From Symbiodinium natans (taxonomy: Eukaryota; Sar; Dinophyceae; Suessiales; Symbiodiniaceae), in contig CAJNDS010000925.1 in the NCBI GenBank assembly GCA_905221605.1, positions 1 to 50,948 of the forward strand: a DNA stretch of 50,948 nt, in the 5' to 3' direction. Below are positions 32,501 to 44,800 of the stretch, one piece after another. Below the pieces are notes generated by a model. That model searched no databases, had not been told where the DNA came from, and was given only the letters and a program-made list of their open reading frames with translations. Within the stretch, counting starts at the first letter, position 1. The number at the start of each line of letters is the position of its first letter. A program made the position numbers and the translations under genes.

Positions 32501-32894
32501 GGGGAGAAGAAGGGGGAGAGAGAAGGAGAAAATTGACAAAACCCCCCCTTTTTCTCCTCTCAGAGAGAGAAAGAGAGAGAGAGTGAGAGAGAGGAGACGT
32601 ACGGAGGGGGCCTCCTCGGCCCCGGCCTCGCTGGCCTCGCTGGCCTCGCTGGCCTTCACCTTCCACTGCCCCGCCTCTCAGAACTGAGAGGAATGGGGAA
32701 TGGATGAGGAATGAGATGAGAGGAATGAGAGGCTAATGAGAGGAATGAGAAATGAGATGAGCTGAGAGCTGGAGAGTAAGTCACTGCCTTCTTTGCAGTC
32801 CGGGCCATCTGCGGAAAGACCCCGGCTCTACCTGTTGACCATTGCTTAGCCTCGCAGAGCCTGTGGCTTCAAAAAAAACCGAAGACACCACACC

Positions 32895-35800
32895 CCATCC
32901 AAAGCTCTGGCCCATGCTCCCACTCTCCATCCCCTTGACCTACCCCTCATGGACCCAGCTCCCTACCCCTTACCCCTCACGCACCCTGCCCCGCCGCCCA
33001 TGCCCCTCATGGACCCATGGGTTCTGGCCCCACGGCTCCCCTCCGCCCTTACCTCCACCACCCACGCACCCGCTCCCCGCCCATCCGCCCTTCCCGCTCC
33101 GCATACATTCCCCTTGCCCAAGCCCCCCACGCACCCCGCCATGCTTTTCATGGACCCATGGCTCCTGGTCCGATTCTTCATCCCTTGAGCTGCTCCACCC
33201 CCACCCGCAACCCCCACCCCCACCCCGCACGCACCCTGCCCCGCCGCCCGTGCTTGTCATGGGCCCCTTGCTCCTGGCGTCATGGCTCCACCCCCACCCC
33301 CAACCCCCACCCCCAACACCCCACCCTTTCCACACTTCCAACCCCCACCCCCACCACCCACGCACCCCGCCCCCCCACTGGACCCATGGCTCCTGGCCCC
33401 ATTGGTGTTGGTCACATTCTTCATCCCTCGACCTGCATGGCTGCCAACGCTGGTCCTATTATGGCCCCTGCTCCACCCCAACCCCCAACCCCCACCCCCA
33501 TACCGTACGCATCCTGCCACCCCCAACCCCCAACCCCCACCCCCACCCACCCACACTTCCAACCCCTACCCCCACCCCCCACGCACCCCGCCCCCCCACT
33601 GAACCCATGGCTCCTTTTCAGCTGACTTTAAAGGGCCCCAGTGCATGCCCGGCCCTCCGCCCGCTCCGCCCTCCGCCCTTCCAGCTCCGCCCACTCTCCT
33701 CTGGCCCATGCTCCCACTCTCCATCCCCTTGACCTACCCCTCATGGACCCAGCTCCCTAGCCCCGCCGCCCATGCCCCTCATGGACCCATGGGTTCTGGC
33801 CCCACGGCTCCCCTCCGCCCTTACCCCCACCACCCACGCACCCGCTCCCCGCCCTGCTTGTCTGGCCCCTTGCTCCTGGCGTCATGGCTCCACCCCCACC
33901 CTAAACCCCCACCCCCAACACCCCACCCTTTCCACACTTCCAACCCCCACTCCCACCACCCACGCACCCCGCCCCCCCACCGGACCCATGGCTCCTGGCC
34001 CCATTGGTGTTGGTCACATTCTTCATCCCTCCACCTGCATGGCTGCCAACGCTGGTCCGATCATGGCCCCTGCCCCCCCCCAACCCCCAACCCCCACCCC
34101 CATACCGTACGCATCCTGCCACCCCCAACCCCCAACCCCCACCCCCACCCACCCACACTTCCAACCCCTACCCCCACCCCCCACGCACCCCGCCCCCCAC
34201 TGAACCCATGGCTCCTGGCCCGTGGCTTTTCAGCTGACTTTAAAGGGCCCCAGTGCATGCCCGGGCCCTCCGCCCGCTCCGCCCTCCGCCCTTCCAGCTC
34301 CGCCCACTCTCCTCTGGCCCATGCTCCCACTCTCCATCCCCTTGACCTACCCCAGCTCCCTACCCCTTACCCCTCACACCCCTCACGCACCCTGCCCCGC
34401 CGCCCATGCCCCTCATGGACCCATGGGTTCTGGCCCCACGGCTCCCCTCCGCCCTTACCCCCACCACCCACGCACCCGCTCCCCGCCCATCCGCCCTTCC
34501 CGCTCCGCATACATTCCCCCTTGCCCAAGCCCCCCATGCACCCCGCCATGCTTTTCATGGACCCATGGCTCCTGGTCCTATTCTTCATCCCTTGAGCTGC
34601 TCCACCCCCACCCGCAACTCCCACCCCCACCCCGCACGCCGCCGCCCGTGCTTGACATGGGCCCCTTGCTCCTGGCGTCATGGCTCCACCCCCACCCCCA
34701 ACCCCCACCCCCAACACCCCACCCTTTCCACACTTCTAACCCCCACCCCCACCACCCACGCACCCCGCCCCCCCACTGGACCCATGGCTCCTGGCCCCAT
34801 TGGTGTTGGTCACATTCTTCATCCCTCGACCTGCATGGCTGCCAACGCTGGTCCTATGGCCCCTGCTCCACCCCAACCCCCAACCCCCACCCCCATACCG
34901 TACGCATCCTGCCACCCCCAACCCCCAACCCCCACCCCCTCCTGGCCCCATGTCTCCCCTCCGCCCCTACCCCCACCACCCACGCACCCGCTCCCCGCCC
35001 ATCCGCCCTTCCCGCTCCGCATACATTCCCCTTGCCCAAGCCCCCCACGCACCCCGCCATGCTCCACCCCCACCCGCAACCCCCACCCCACCCCGCGCGC
35101 ACCCTGCCCCGCCGCCTGTGCTTGTCATGGGCCCGCCCCCCACTGAACCCATGGCTCCTGGCCCCATTGTCCACGGCCCATGGGTGTGGCTTCTCAGCTG
35201 ACTTTCAAGGGCCCCAGTGCAAGCCCGGGCCCTCCGCCCGCTCCGCCCTCCGCCCTTCCAGCTCCGCCTACCCCCCTCTGGCCCATGCTCCCACTCTCAT
35301 CCCTCGACCTGCATGGCTGCCAATGCTGGTCCAAAAAAAAATGGCCCCTGCTCCACCCCACCACCCCCATACCGTACGCACCCTGCCACGCCCAACCCCC
35401 TGCCCCGCCGCCTGTGCTTGTCATGGGCCCGCCCCCCACTGAACCCATGGCTCCTGGCCCCATTGGCTCATGGTCCACGGCCCATGGGCGTGGCTTCTCA
35501 GCTGACTTTAAAGGGCCCCAGCGCAAGCCCGGGCCCTCCGCCCGCTCCGCCCTCCGCCCTTCCAGCTCCGCCTACCCCCCTCTGGCCCATGCTCCCACTC
35601 TCATCCCTCGACCTGCATGGCTGCCAATGCTGGTCCTATATATGGCCCCTGCTCCACCCCAACCCCCAACCCCCACCCCCATACCGTACGCACCCTGCCA
35701 CGCCCAGAACCCATGGCTCCTGGCCCCATTGGCTCATGGTCCACGGTCCATGGGTGTGGCTTCTCAGCTGACTTTAAAGGGCCCAGTGCATGCCCGGGCC

Positions 35801-37020
35801 CTCCGCCCGCTCCGCCCGTCCTATTCTTCATCCCTTGAGCTGCTCCACCCCCACCCGCAACCCCCCCCCACCCCGCACGCACCCTGCCCCGCCGCCCGTG
35901 CTTGTCATGGGCCCCTTGCTCCTGGCGTCATGGCTCCACCCCCACCCCCAACCCCCACCCCCAACACCCCCCTTTCCACACTTCTAACCCCCACCCCCAC
36001 CACCCACGCACCCCGCCCCCCCACTGGACCCATGGCTCCTGGCCCCATTGGTGTTGGTCACATTCTTCATCCCTCGACCTGCATGGCTGCCAACGCTGGT
36101 CCTATATATGGCCCCTGCTCCACCCCAACCCCCAACCCCCACCCCCATACCGTACGCATCCTGCCACCCCCAACCCCCAACCCCCACCCCCACCCACCCA
36201 CACTTACCCACTCCACCTCCAACCCCTAACCCCCACCCCCCACGGCACCCCGCCCCCCAACTGAACCCATGGCCCTGGCCCTGGCTTTTCCAGCTGACTT
36301 TAAAGGTCCCCAGTGCATGCCCGGCCTCCTCCCGCTCCGCCTCCGTCCACCCCTTGACCTACCCTCATGGACCCAGCTCCCTACCCTTACCCCTCACACC
36401 CCTCACGCACCTACCTGCCTCCGCCGCCCATCCCCTCATGACCCAATGGGTTCGCCCCACGGCTCCCCTCCGACCTTACCCCCACCACTCCCCAGCGACG
36501 TCCGCTCACCCGCCCATACCGCCCTTCCCGCTCCACATACATTCCCCTTGCCCAAGCCCCCCGCGCATCCGCCATGCTTTTCATGACCCATGGCTCCTGG
36601 TCCTATTCTTCCATATCTTGAGCTCTCCACCCCCAACCGCAACCCCACCCCACCCCGCACCGCACCCGCCCCGCCGCCCGTGCTTGTCATGGGCCCTTGC
36701 TCCTGGCGTCATGGCTCCACCCCCACCCCCAACCCCCACCCCCAACACCCCACCCTTTCCACACTTCTAACCCCCACCCCCACCACCCACGCACCCCGCC
36801 CCCCCACTGGACCCATGGCTCATGGCCCCATTGGTGTTGGTCACATTAGGGCCCCAGTGCATGCCCGGGCCCTCCGCCCGCTCCGCCCTCCGCCCTTCCA
36901 GCTCCGCCCACTCTCCTCTGGCCCATGCTCCCACTCTCCATCCCCTTGACCTACCCCTCATGGACCCAGCTCCCTACCCCTTACCCCTCACGCACCCATT
37001 CTTCATCCCTCGACCTGCAG
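32895..37020. repeat. 4.1-kb higher-order C-rich array of four or more modules
   Basis: Plus-strand modules recur in shuffled order. CTGGCCCATGCTCCCACTCT: 32907, 33702, 34315, 35279, 35583, 36919. CAGCTGACTTTAAAGG: 33617, 34230, 35196 (variant), 35501, 35767, 36291. GGTCACATTCTTCATCCCTC: 33410, 34014, 34808, 36057. TTCATCCCTTGAGCTGCTCC: 33178, 34583, 35826. CCCCAACCCCCACC filler lies between. On the minus strand the modules contain Met/Gly peptides bounded by splice-like signals (for example IIGPALAAMQ then GTCGAGG). Long Pro-rich plus-strand ORFs (up to about 400 codons) follow from C-rich composition and are not accepted as genes. Confidence 0.9.
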
Positions 37021-37059
37021 GGCCATGGACCCATGGCTCCTGCATGCTCTTATCCTGCA

Positions 37060-37390
37060 CAGCCGAAGCCAAGCCATAGCGGCCTCCCAGGTGTCTGTGG
37101 GCAGGCACCGCAGCGAACTTTTCATGCACCTTCACCTCGGTCTTTTCGCCCTGCTGGCCCTTCTTCCGCTTCTTTCCTGCAGGCGGTTCTTCTTCCGCAG
37201 GGGCCGGAAACTTGGCGTTCAAATCGGACCAGAGGCGGTCGTGCAAGCGCCGGGCAGTCGCGTTGATCCTCCGCCCTCTGTCCATTCCCAACTGCTGGTA
37301 AACCCAAGTGTAATCCAGATTTTGGTGCCAGTTTTCGCCCCATGCCTGCTCGGCGGCTTGCAAAATAGGCAGGTACTGGGCGTCGTCCAT
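37060..37390 (-). CDS. First exon of a gene running into the C-rich array, function unknown
   Basis: ATG at 37390 (CGCCATGG context) opens MDDAQYLPILQAAEQAWGEN and continues with a Trp-rich helical part (LDYTWVYQQLGMDRGRRINA), a basic stretch (AGKKRKKGQQGEK, possible nuclear-localisation signal) and HEKFAAVPAHRHLG. After about 37060 the frame enters array-like sequence ending CCTGCAG|GTCGAGGGATGAAG, the same AG|GTCGAGG boundary found after IIGPALAAMQ in the array. So the array may hold further exons of this gene. No conserved domain is recognised. The exon reads well as protein; its 3' continuation is inference. Confidence 0.6.
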
Positions 37391-37819
37391 GGCGAGAACA
37401 ATGCAAAAAGAAGTGAAACAAACTATGAACTCTGAACACCCGGAACCCTCGTAGGCTGCCAACTTCCCCGACACTTGACCTACATTGGCTGACCGAAAGA
37501 CTGGTATCTGGCTCACTCACACACATAGGGTCAAGGGAAATTGAGGGTTTAGGGTTTTCAGGGTTCTGAGTTTCGAGGCTTGAGCGTTTGGGCTTTACAG
37601 GCCGCGCGTGCATCGGGTAGGTATTATGAACGGTTTCGGGCTTAGGCTTCGGGGTTTTAGTGGGGGTGTAGCCTGGCTTCTTGGAAGTCCGCTGTTCTTG
37701 AACCCCCGTCCCCCCCCCCGCTTCCAAAATCTGGACGGGGCAAAGCACGCGCTCCCAGGAACCTCGCATAACCCAAGAACTCCCTGCGATCTCGGCCTCG
37801 TCTGTCATCTTGCCCACAA

Positions 37820-37958
37820 ACCCCAAACCCTAAACCCTAAATCCTAAACCCTAAACCTTAAACCGTAAACCCTAAACCCTAATCCCTAAACCCTAGCCTA
37901 AACCCTAAACCTTGTCCTGAGCCACCCCTAGACCCTAAACCCTAAACCCTAAAGGGTT
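37820..37958 (-). repeat. Interstitial telomere-like repeat (CCCTAAA)n, degenerate
   Basis: About 17 copies of CCCTAAA with variants, C-rich on the plus strand, i.e. opposite to the array at 19763-19849. G-rich TTTAGGG-like pieces also occur at 37545-37560 and 38370-38402. Confidence 0.93.
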
Positions 37959-38593
37959 TTCGGGCTCCAAGGCTTTGCGCGTTTTCGAGGTTTAAGGAAA
38001 GTTTAAGGCTTGGATGCTTTAAGCCTCAGGGCTTGTGCAAGTGTGGTGTGTCGAGCTCTAGGGCGCCTAAGTGCATTGAACGCGAGTTTTCTCGGTTTAC
38101 AGGGCCTAGGGCTGTGCTGCATAGTTTCGAGGCCTCTCGAGGACTGTGAGGTTTGGGGCTTTAAATGGGCTGCGGGTTCACGCGCGTTCCAAGACCGCGC
38201 ACCCAGTAAGCCCCAAGCCCCAGCTGAAGGCTATCCTGCTTGAATGGGAAGCTACCCAAAAACCCTAAGCCCCAAAAACCCCGGACCCCTGGGGGGCCTC
38301 TGGGGTGTCTCCCACTGCGCGGGCTTGGCCTTGTCCACAAAGTCGACGGAGTTGGCCTAAGGTGGGGTTTAAGTTTAGGTTTTAGGGTTTCGGGTTTAGG
38401 GGTTCAAGATTTTGGGTTAACTGTACTGATACCCTACATTTAGAGGACTTATAAGGCCATACAACTTGACGCGGCGCACGCACAGCCGCTCCCTACATGC
38501 GGCGCACGCACTGCCGCTGATGATAGTCGCACATGGAGTTGGTATCCCACTGAGTCCGCGGCCATTTGTCCACCATGGTCTTGTCCACGCGAA

Positions 38594-38598
<5 letters not shown>

Positions 38599-38630
<32 letters not shown>
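38599..38630. repeat. TA microsatellite
   Basis: About 15 TA units, directly left of the 20-bp inverted-repeat element. Confidence 0.95.
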
Positions 38631-38673
38631 GTAATCCGCGGCCGGAGCCCACAGTGCCTTGGCCCCCCTTGGA

Positions 38674-38838
38674 GGGGGTCGGCGGCACTGGCGGTAGCCA
38701 TTAAATCGGGCAGCGCGAGGTCCCCAAAGGACCGAGCAAATGCGGACCTTTTAGCCCGGGGCGTCCCGGGAATAGCCTTGCTGGCCTCTGGCCTTCTGCG
38801 AAGCAGAATTAGGCCGGACGCCAGTGCCGCCGACCCCC
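38674..38838. mobile_element. 165-bp MITE-like element with perfect 20-bp inverted repeats
   Basis: GGGGGTCGGCGGCACTGGCG (38674-38693) is the exact reverse complement of 38819-38838. Inside are further perfect hairpins: GGTCC/GGACC (about 38720-38734), CCCGGG/CCCGGG (about 38756-38770) and TTCTGC/GCAGAA (about 38793-38807). There is no coding capacity. A short non-autonomous transposon or a structured repeat fits; no target duplication was identified. Confidence 0.75.
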
Positions 38839-39059
38839 GCGTGCCGCCGGTGAACGGTTTTTTTTTCGTGGTTTTTTGCGTCGCCACGGAGGCCCCCAGA
38901 GGTCGCGCATCATGAGCATCAGCGGGTCCAGCCCGGGACCCCCAGGCGCGCATCAGGAGCATCAGCGGCTCCCGGGGCGGGACCCCGGGGGCGCATCAGG
39001 AGCATGACGCCCCCCAAAGGGCGGGCATAAGCGATGTGTCTAAGGTCGGGGCTAGGAAA

Positions 39060-39215
39060 AAGGGAGTTTAGGGGCCTTATAAAGTGCTTAGAAACGTTAA
39101 GGGAGTCTAGGAGCCTCAAACGCTTAGAGATTTGAAGGGAGTTTAGGGGCCTGAAAATGCTTAGAAACTTAACGCTTAGAGATTTTAAGGGAGTTTAGGG
39201 GCCTCAAAATGGTTA
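39060..39215. repeat. Imperfect tandem repeat, GGGAGTTTAGGGGCCT units
   Basis: Four imperfect 36-52 bp units, each starting near GGGAGTTTAGGGGCCT and carrying GCTTAGAAAC-like sequence, just downstream of the 39270-41399 gene. Confidence 0.85.
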
Positions 39216-39269
39216 GAAACTGCTCGCCCCGCGCTTCTGCCTGCGCTGCCCGCCCATGGGCGCAGCCCC

Positions 39270-41399
39270 TTAAAATATAAAAAAAGTATCAGAATAGCAC
39301 CGAACTACACACTTTTCCCCGCCAAGTGGCAGCGGTGTTAGGAGCCTTTGGAGGCGCCTCGGGTGTCCAGCCAGTGCTTCCAACACCTGGGCCCTCTGAA
39401 GTGAGCGCTCGGGCCCCAGCAGCTTGCCTGCCTTCGGCAGCCAAACATCTGCTAAGCCCAAGATTTCGAAGCTCTGGTTTTGCAAAGTCTCCAGCAGCTC
39501 TGACACCAACGGCTCGACCTCTGAAACGGGCATCGAAAGCGAATTCTTCAAATCCCAACAAAGAAGTCAAACAGGGAACCGCAAGAAAAAAACACAAAAA
39601 ACGTTTGTTCAAAAAGTTCTTAATACAGCCTGTGTTCGGCAGCGCTGCCAGTGGAGTGGCTGCTGGGCTCCTGGGCACATGGCAGCACCAGCGGTATGGA
39701 CCATCGCCAGTCGTTGCCAGATTGGAAGATGCTGAGCCCGCTTGGGGAAACAACTCTCCCCCATCCCGGCAGCAACTCCAAACTACAAGAAGCTGCTGCC
39801 TGTGCAGCATCCTCTACCTCCTGTCCTTGCAAAGCAACGGCAATGTGGAGAAGCCCCACATTGCGCCGCAGCTCGGTCAGGTAAGGCTGAAGCTCGAGTT
39901 GCGAAGAGCAGGCCATAAACAAGTTCACAGCAGACTCGACAACATCGGTGTTCCGCAACGCATCCTGGCACTGATGGGCAACCAAGGCGTGCTCGAAGAG
40001 AAGTAGTCTGCCAGCAACATCTTGCATGAGAGCATGCTTCTCGCAAGCTCTTTGCAAGACGCCCTCGGCCTGCTGTAGTAGCCGACTGTGAACCTGTGCG
40101 AGGTGTTGCATGTCTGCCGCCGAACTCGTCATGACCGCGTTGAGGCAGTTGCTCCAATCCGAAATTCTTCTCTCCAGCTCCTGCTTCCACTCTTGCGAAA
40201 CAGGCGCCCACTGCAAAGTTTGATCCAAGTATGGGGTCACATTGTTCTCAATGCGACGCAGGAGATTCAGCTCGGATTCAAAGAGCCTCGCAGAGTGCTG
40301 ATTGACGGAAGTGACTGCATCTCGTTTGACGGACGATGGCGTCGCGGTCCTGGCTTCCACGAAATGCACGCGGACTGCCATCGAAGGATAGCTATGCCGC
40401 AGAAACCTGTCCAAAGCTGTTGCTAGCGAGCCTGGCCTTAACGCTGTCAAGTTTGTAGCAAGGTTCGCCACGGTCTCTTCGTTGGCATTTTGAAGCCGTT
40501 GCAGGTGCCGGAAGACCTGCCAGGCGGCTCCTGTTCGTAGGAGGGCCCAGTCCTTGTTTTCGCTGCAGGTCTGCTCCAACTGCTCAAACTCAGACTCCCG
40601 CAACGCGCTTGTCAGTATTGTCTCAAAGCGACGTGTGAAAGCCGCATCTTGCAGCTTGAAGGCCCAACTGCGAAAAGCTTGTGAGGATTCGGGCTGGCTT
40701 TGTCTCTCACACGCTTTGGCCATATCCAGGCAAGCCTTGCTGAGTTTCGAAGCGGCTGCCAGGCTCACATCCGCGCAAAGGAAAGCTTCGATGGCTTGCT
40801 TCAGCCCTTGGAGTTCACGTCGGCTTCGGCATCCTCCTTTCGCGCTGCTCCACTTGACGAGCCTTGGCAACTGCTTCACAACTACAGCACCTTTCAGACA
40901 AAAAAACAAAACCACACACGTCAAAAAGCCCGTGCCCCTAACGACTACATGTACAGATTGTACATGACATGGCTCCGAAAACCCCGAAAACCCCCTCTGT
41001 TTGTTCTTTGCGACGAAGAGGGGCAGTGGTGCCAGGAGCCTCGAGAGCATGTGAGGTTTCTTTGTCAGCTTCTCCAGGAGCCGGGCCCTCTGCTCCGAAT
41101 GCTCCGAGTCCTCGAGCTCCTTCGCCCGGAGCAGCCACCAATCCCCTAAGCCACTCTCCTCAAAGTCCTCGTTTTCCAAAGCCCCCAACATCTCGGACAC
41201 CAAGAGACGGCCCCAGATCTGCTTAGCCTCTGCATAGCCCAGCTTGCGGAGCTGGTCGACGGTGATGCGGAGCCCTTGCTGCGCCAGCTGTGTGATTGCT
41301 GTGTCCGGCTTTGCCTGCAGCCCCCGCAAGGATCTAACCACGAACCCTTGCACATCCACGTTCGCTTCGCGCGCCAACAGCTGCGTGGCCTCTCCAAGC
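39270..41399 (-). CDS. Unrecognised protein with a duplicated ~60-residue domain
   Basis: A first exon after TCCTAG|G at 41399 encodes ITVDQLRKLGYAEA, then a domain beginning LLVSEMLGALENEDFEESGL and ending LLAPLPL (about 41010). The frame stays open to about 39800, but a lower-quality stretch (about 40890-41010) ending CTGAAAG|G is probably an intron. The central part (about 39830-40890) is helical, Gln/Leu-rich and low in Gly/Pro, like a coiled-coil or helical-repeat protein. A last exon starts near 39541 (SMPVSEVEP) and repeats the first domain (LVSELLETLQNQSFEILGL to LLTPLPL). No known family or catalytic motif. The start codon was not found, since a TAG precedes the first acceptor in frame. 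Exon borders are approximate. Confidence 0.65.
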
Positions 41400-41881
41400 C
41401 TAGGATTTGGCTACGGACGTTCGAAAGCTGAAAAACAGCCCCTGGAGTTCAAACTACGACGACAAATGCCTGATATGTATACTTAGAGAGAAATATGCTC
41501 AAACTAATCCTAGAAGCCAGGCACACAGATCACGATCCTTTGCCACCGGGAGTTTCTTGCATCTCCAATCCCAGTCAGCATCGGCCTCGACCTGAAATAC
41601 GTGGACGGGGCTTCGACCCCAAACAGTCGTCAGAGAACCGCGGAACCGTGAATTATGTACAAATTTACGCAATCATAGAGGCAGGCTCCGACCTGCAGGA
41701 CGCAAATCGGCTTTGGTTCTCTAACAGTAACAGACAAGGAGGCAGGAATGGAGATAACACCAGAGGCTCGTCCCACGAATCGGAGACAAAGGAGAAGACC
41801 AAAGCGACAGATGAAAAATTGAAGGGAGACGACAATCATCCGCTTAGGCACGTTCACAGCCTCACGCAGCCCGTGTCCTAA

Positions 41882-44800
41882 TCACTCCCAATATTCCTGC
41901 CATTTGGGGAAAGTAGACGGTAAAATCAAGGGTTCCAACCTTCTTAGCGCAGCCCAAAAGACGTGCTCCTCCTCCTCCTCGCTGCTTTCGTTCGCCGAAG
42001 CCTCCATTGCCGCCGCGAGCCCTGACTTTGTGCTTCTTCCCCGCTTTCGGTCTTGTCGATTGATCTTCGGTTGTTGCGTGAACTCCTTGGCCATGAGCAG
42101 GAGAACGGCGGCCCGACGTGCCAGCTTGGACTCCTCGGACTCTGCGCTCTCCGAATGCCCGTCGTCATCCACCAACGTCGACGTGGGAAACGTGGGAAAC
42201 GTGGGAAACGGTGGGGCTGGAAGTTTCCCCACATCCAAGTTCTTTCTCTGTGCTTTGCCCTGCTCCAAAGCACACGGCAGCGTCGCCGCTCTCGCTGCCC
42301 TTCTGTTGTCGCCCCATGTGACCGACACCAATCCTGCAAAAATGACGGCGCCAATCACCGGCACCGACATTGCATTGCCGGCCAAGAAAATGAGCTCCTG
42401 GAAAGAGTCTGGGAATCAAATCTTCAAGTGCTTCTCGCGCAATCAGGGGGTACTGCAATCACAGGAACTATATGACTCCAACGACAGGAGCCAAGTCAAT
42501 GCGCTTGCTGCACCGAGAATGCCGTGAGTGCAGGTCGCAGCACAAGTCTGTTTCAGTTTTGAGCTGTTTGGCGAACACATCCCAACCTCTCTTTACATTT
42601 CTCTCTCTCTATATGTATCTCTATATATATATGTATATGTATATGTCTATGTTTATGTATATATATATATATATGCACATAGGAGCAGGATTTGCAAGCA
42701 GTGCAGTTGTATTCAGGTCACATGATTCCGGGGATGGAGTTAACGACAGGTGCATGAATCAACAGAAGACTCGCCCGCGCACGCAACAGCATGCGCTCTC
42801 CCGCGGGCCTGCAAGCCTGCAGGCTCACCCTCCCGCCCATTCGTGCGCACGCCCACGCGCATACGTGATGTGCCCAGTGCCCTCACATGTGCAAGCGCGC
42901 GCAGGTCCTGCTGCGTGTGAGCGTCCAAGTTGAGCTCATCCACGGGGAAGCCATTCAGCTTCAGGCACTCCTCGCCCAGAAGAGCCCGATGGTGACTGTA
43001 GCTGTAGAGTAAGCTCGCAGTGGTCAGCGTTGGGACGTAACCATCATCCCTCCAAGCTCCACGCGACACCTGCTGGCTAAGATCGGCCAACAAGAAGCTT
43101 AAATCCAGGCCCTGGTGCTGAGCTCTTTCATAGATGATGTCCAGCTGTTGCACCATCTTCTCTGTGGCCCGTGGAAACCAGTCACTAGGGCGTTCCTTGG
43201 AGTACGGACGGTCAGAAGCTCCAAGGCCAAAGTCCTGCCGTGTCGTGCGGAACAGCGCTTCCGTGAATTTTGTGCAGACTTTGCGGGAACCTCTTGTTTT
43301 CGCAGTTTCGGCACGCTTCACGGACTCCAGTCTGGGATGTCCATCGGGATACAGGAAATCGTTGCAAGAACCTGGTGGCAAGTGCCCTGCGCATGTCCGG
43401 AGCACTTCAAAGATGCGATCGGCAGCTTCTTGGCCACCCACATCATCGCGCACCATGACAATGTAGACCCTGGGACGGACTTTTGGAAATATGAAGGGGG
43501 GGGGAGGAACTGGGAAGATGACAAATTCCCATTGGTACGTATGGCCTTTATACTACATCTATGAATCTATCTTGCAATTACAGACTAAGGTCCATACCAT
43601 CTAAAGCTTTGGAAACCAAGCCGAGAATCCGGGGGCGCTTCTGTGGCAAGCCCCAATCTGAGGAGTACAAAATATCCCAGCGGAGCCCGTAGCCTTTGAT
43701 GAGCTCAAGGCCCCAGTCGTCTTTGGGGCGCGTGCCCGGGTAGCACTGAGCTGAGTCTTCAGGGTTTCGGCCACGCAGGATGAAGTCAATAGGACGCTCC
43801 TCTGTCTCAGGGTTTGGAGCCAGGAGTCCTCTGACATTCTCCAGAATCACAAGCCTTGGCCGCCTAGCAGCAATAAACTTCCGCATCTCGAAAAATGGCA
43901 CCGCTGCTGGCTCCGAGAAGCAGTTGCGCTTAAAGCGCTTGGGGTTGCAGAAGGAAAAGGGAGTGCAGGGAAATCCACCGACGAAGATGTCAATTTCCCC
44001 ATGTGGCACATCACATGTGCACCCATGACGAGCACACATCCCCGAACCTTTCGTAACATCTCGCACGTCATAGAACGTGTGCTGAGACCTGCAGTTGTTA
44101 AGCATGAATCGTCGGGGGTTGTCGTTGATCTCAGCACCAAAAAGTTGTTCGAAGCCTTCGAGACCAACGAGCTGGCACAGTGCAAAGTGCGGTGCCTCGG
44201 CACCTGAACAGCCCGTGGCAAGGTGCAGAGGTCGCTTGGAAAAATCGAAGTCAGCAGCGAGCAAACGTTTGAGCTGCTTGGCCCAGTCGCAGCTGTGCCA
44301 ACCTGGGCCAAGACTCTCAGCTCGACCGGCATGTCGTGGACGAGAGCCGCTGGGCTGGGGAGCTGCGGGTGCTCCGGGTGCTCCGGGTGCTCCGTCTACA
44401 CGTGCCGGGTTCCCAGCAACCTGCTCCAAGCGCTGCTGCAAGAGCAACGCTTCTTCTTTTGGGGGCTTGGAGGGCGCGAAGGCATGCAAGGACCCTTTGG
44501 AGTGCAGGAAGCCCAGCCGTATGGTCATGGCTTTGTTCATTTTGTTCTCTTCGCTTGGACCATAGACCTTCACCTCGGAGTGTCCGGAACATGCCAATTC
44601 CACTCGCAGGTAGGGTGGTTCCGTCCTGTTGGCGGCTCGGAGGATGGCTTCAACGCAAGCAACCACTTCCGACAGAGGCCATTTCGCAGGAACCCTTGGC
44701 AAGGGACCACCAGCCCGCAGGCTTTCAGCTGCTTCACCAAGGTAGCCCTCTAAAGCCTTGAAGTCTGCTCCGGAGGCCCCTGAGGCTGAGACAGCGGCAG

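Larger units (their letters stand above)
28886..32870. other. Repeat-rich spacer without a recognised gene
   Basis: Holds a CACT microsatellite (29083-29121), a G-rich GGTTTTGGGA repeat (29521-29580), pyrimidine tracts (29885-29915) and GA/CT-rich stretches (31250-31800 and 32470-32790). Possible coding scraps with no family match: plus-strand 31040-31130 (MQENDLLGHMDSEFTMLEEI) and minus-strand 31860-31980 (SKAIAIVAVEALPGG). Neither could be connected to neighbours. Confidence 0.4.
37391..39269. other. Spacer with telomere-like and palindromic DNA
   Basis: No gene recognised. Holds telomere-like repeats on both strands, a TA microsatellite, a 20-bp inverted repeat and a short tandem repeat, listed separately. 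Confidence 0.5.

Noticed and set aside
33645-36229. Pro-rich plus-strand ORFs of 300-400 codons
   Set aside because: All three plus frames are open because the array is C-rich; composition, not selection, explains them, and all recognised genes are on the other strand.
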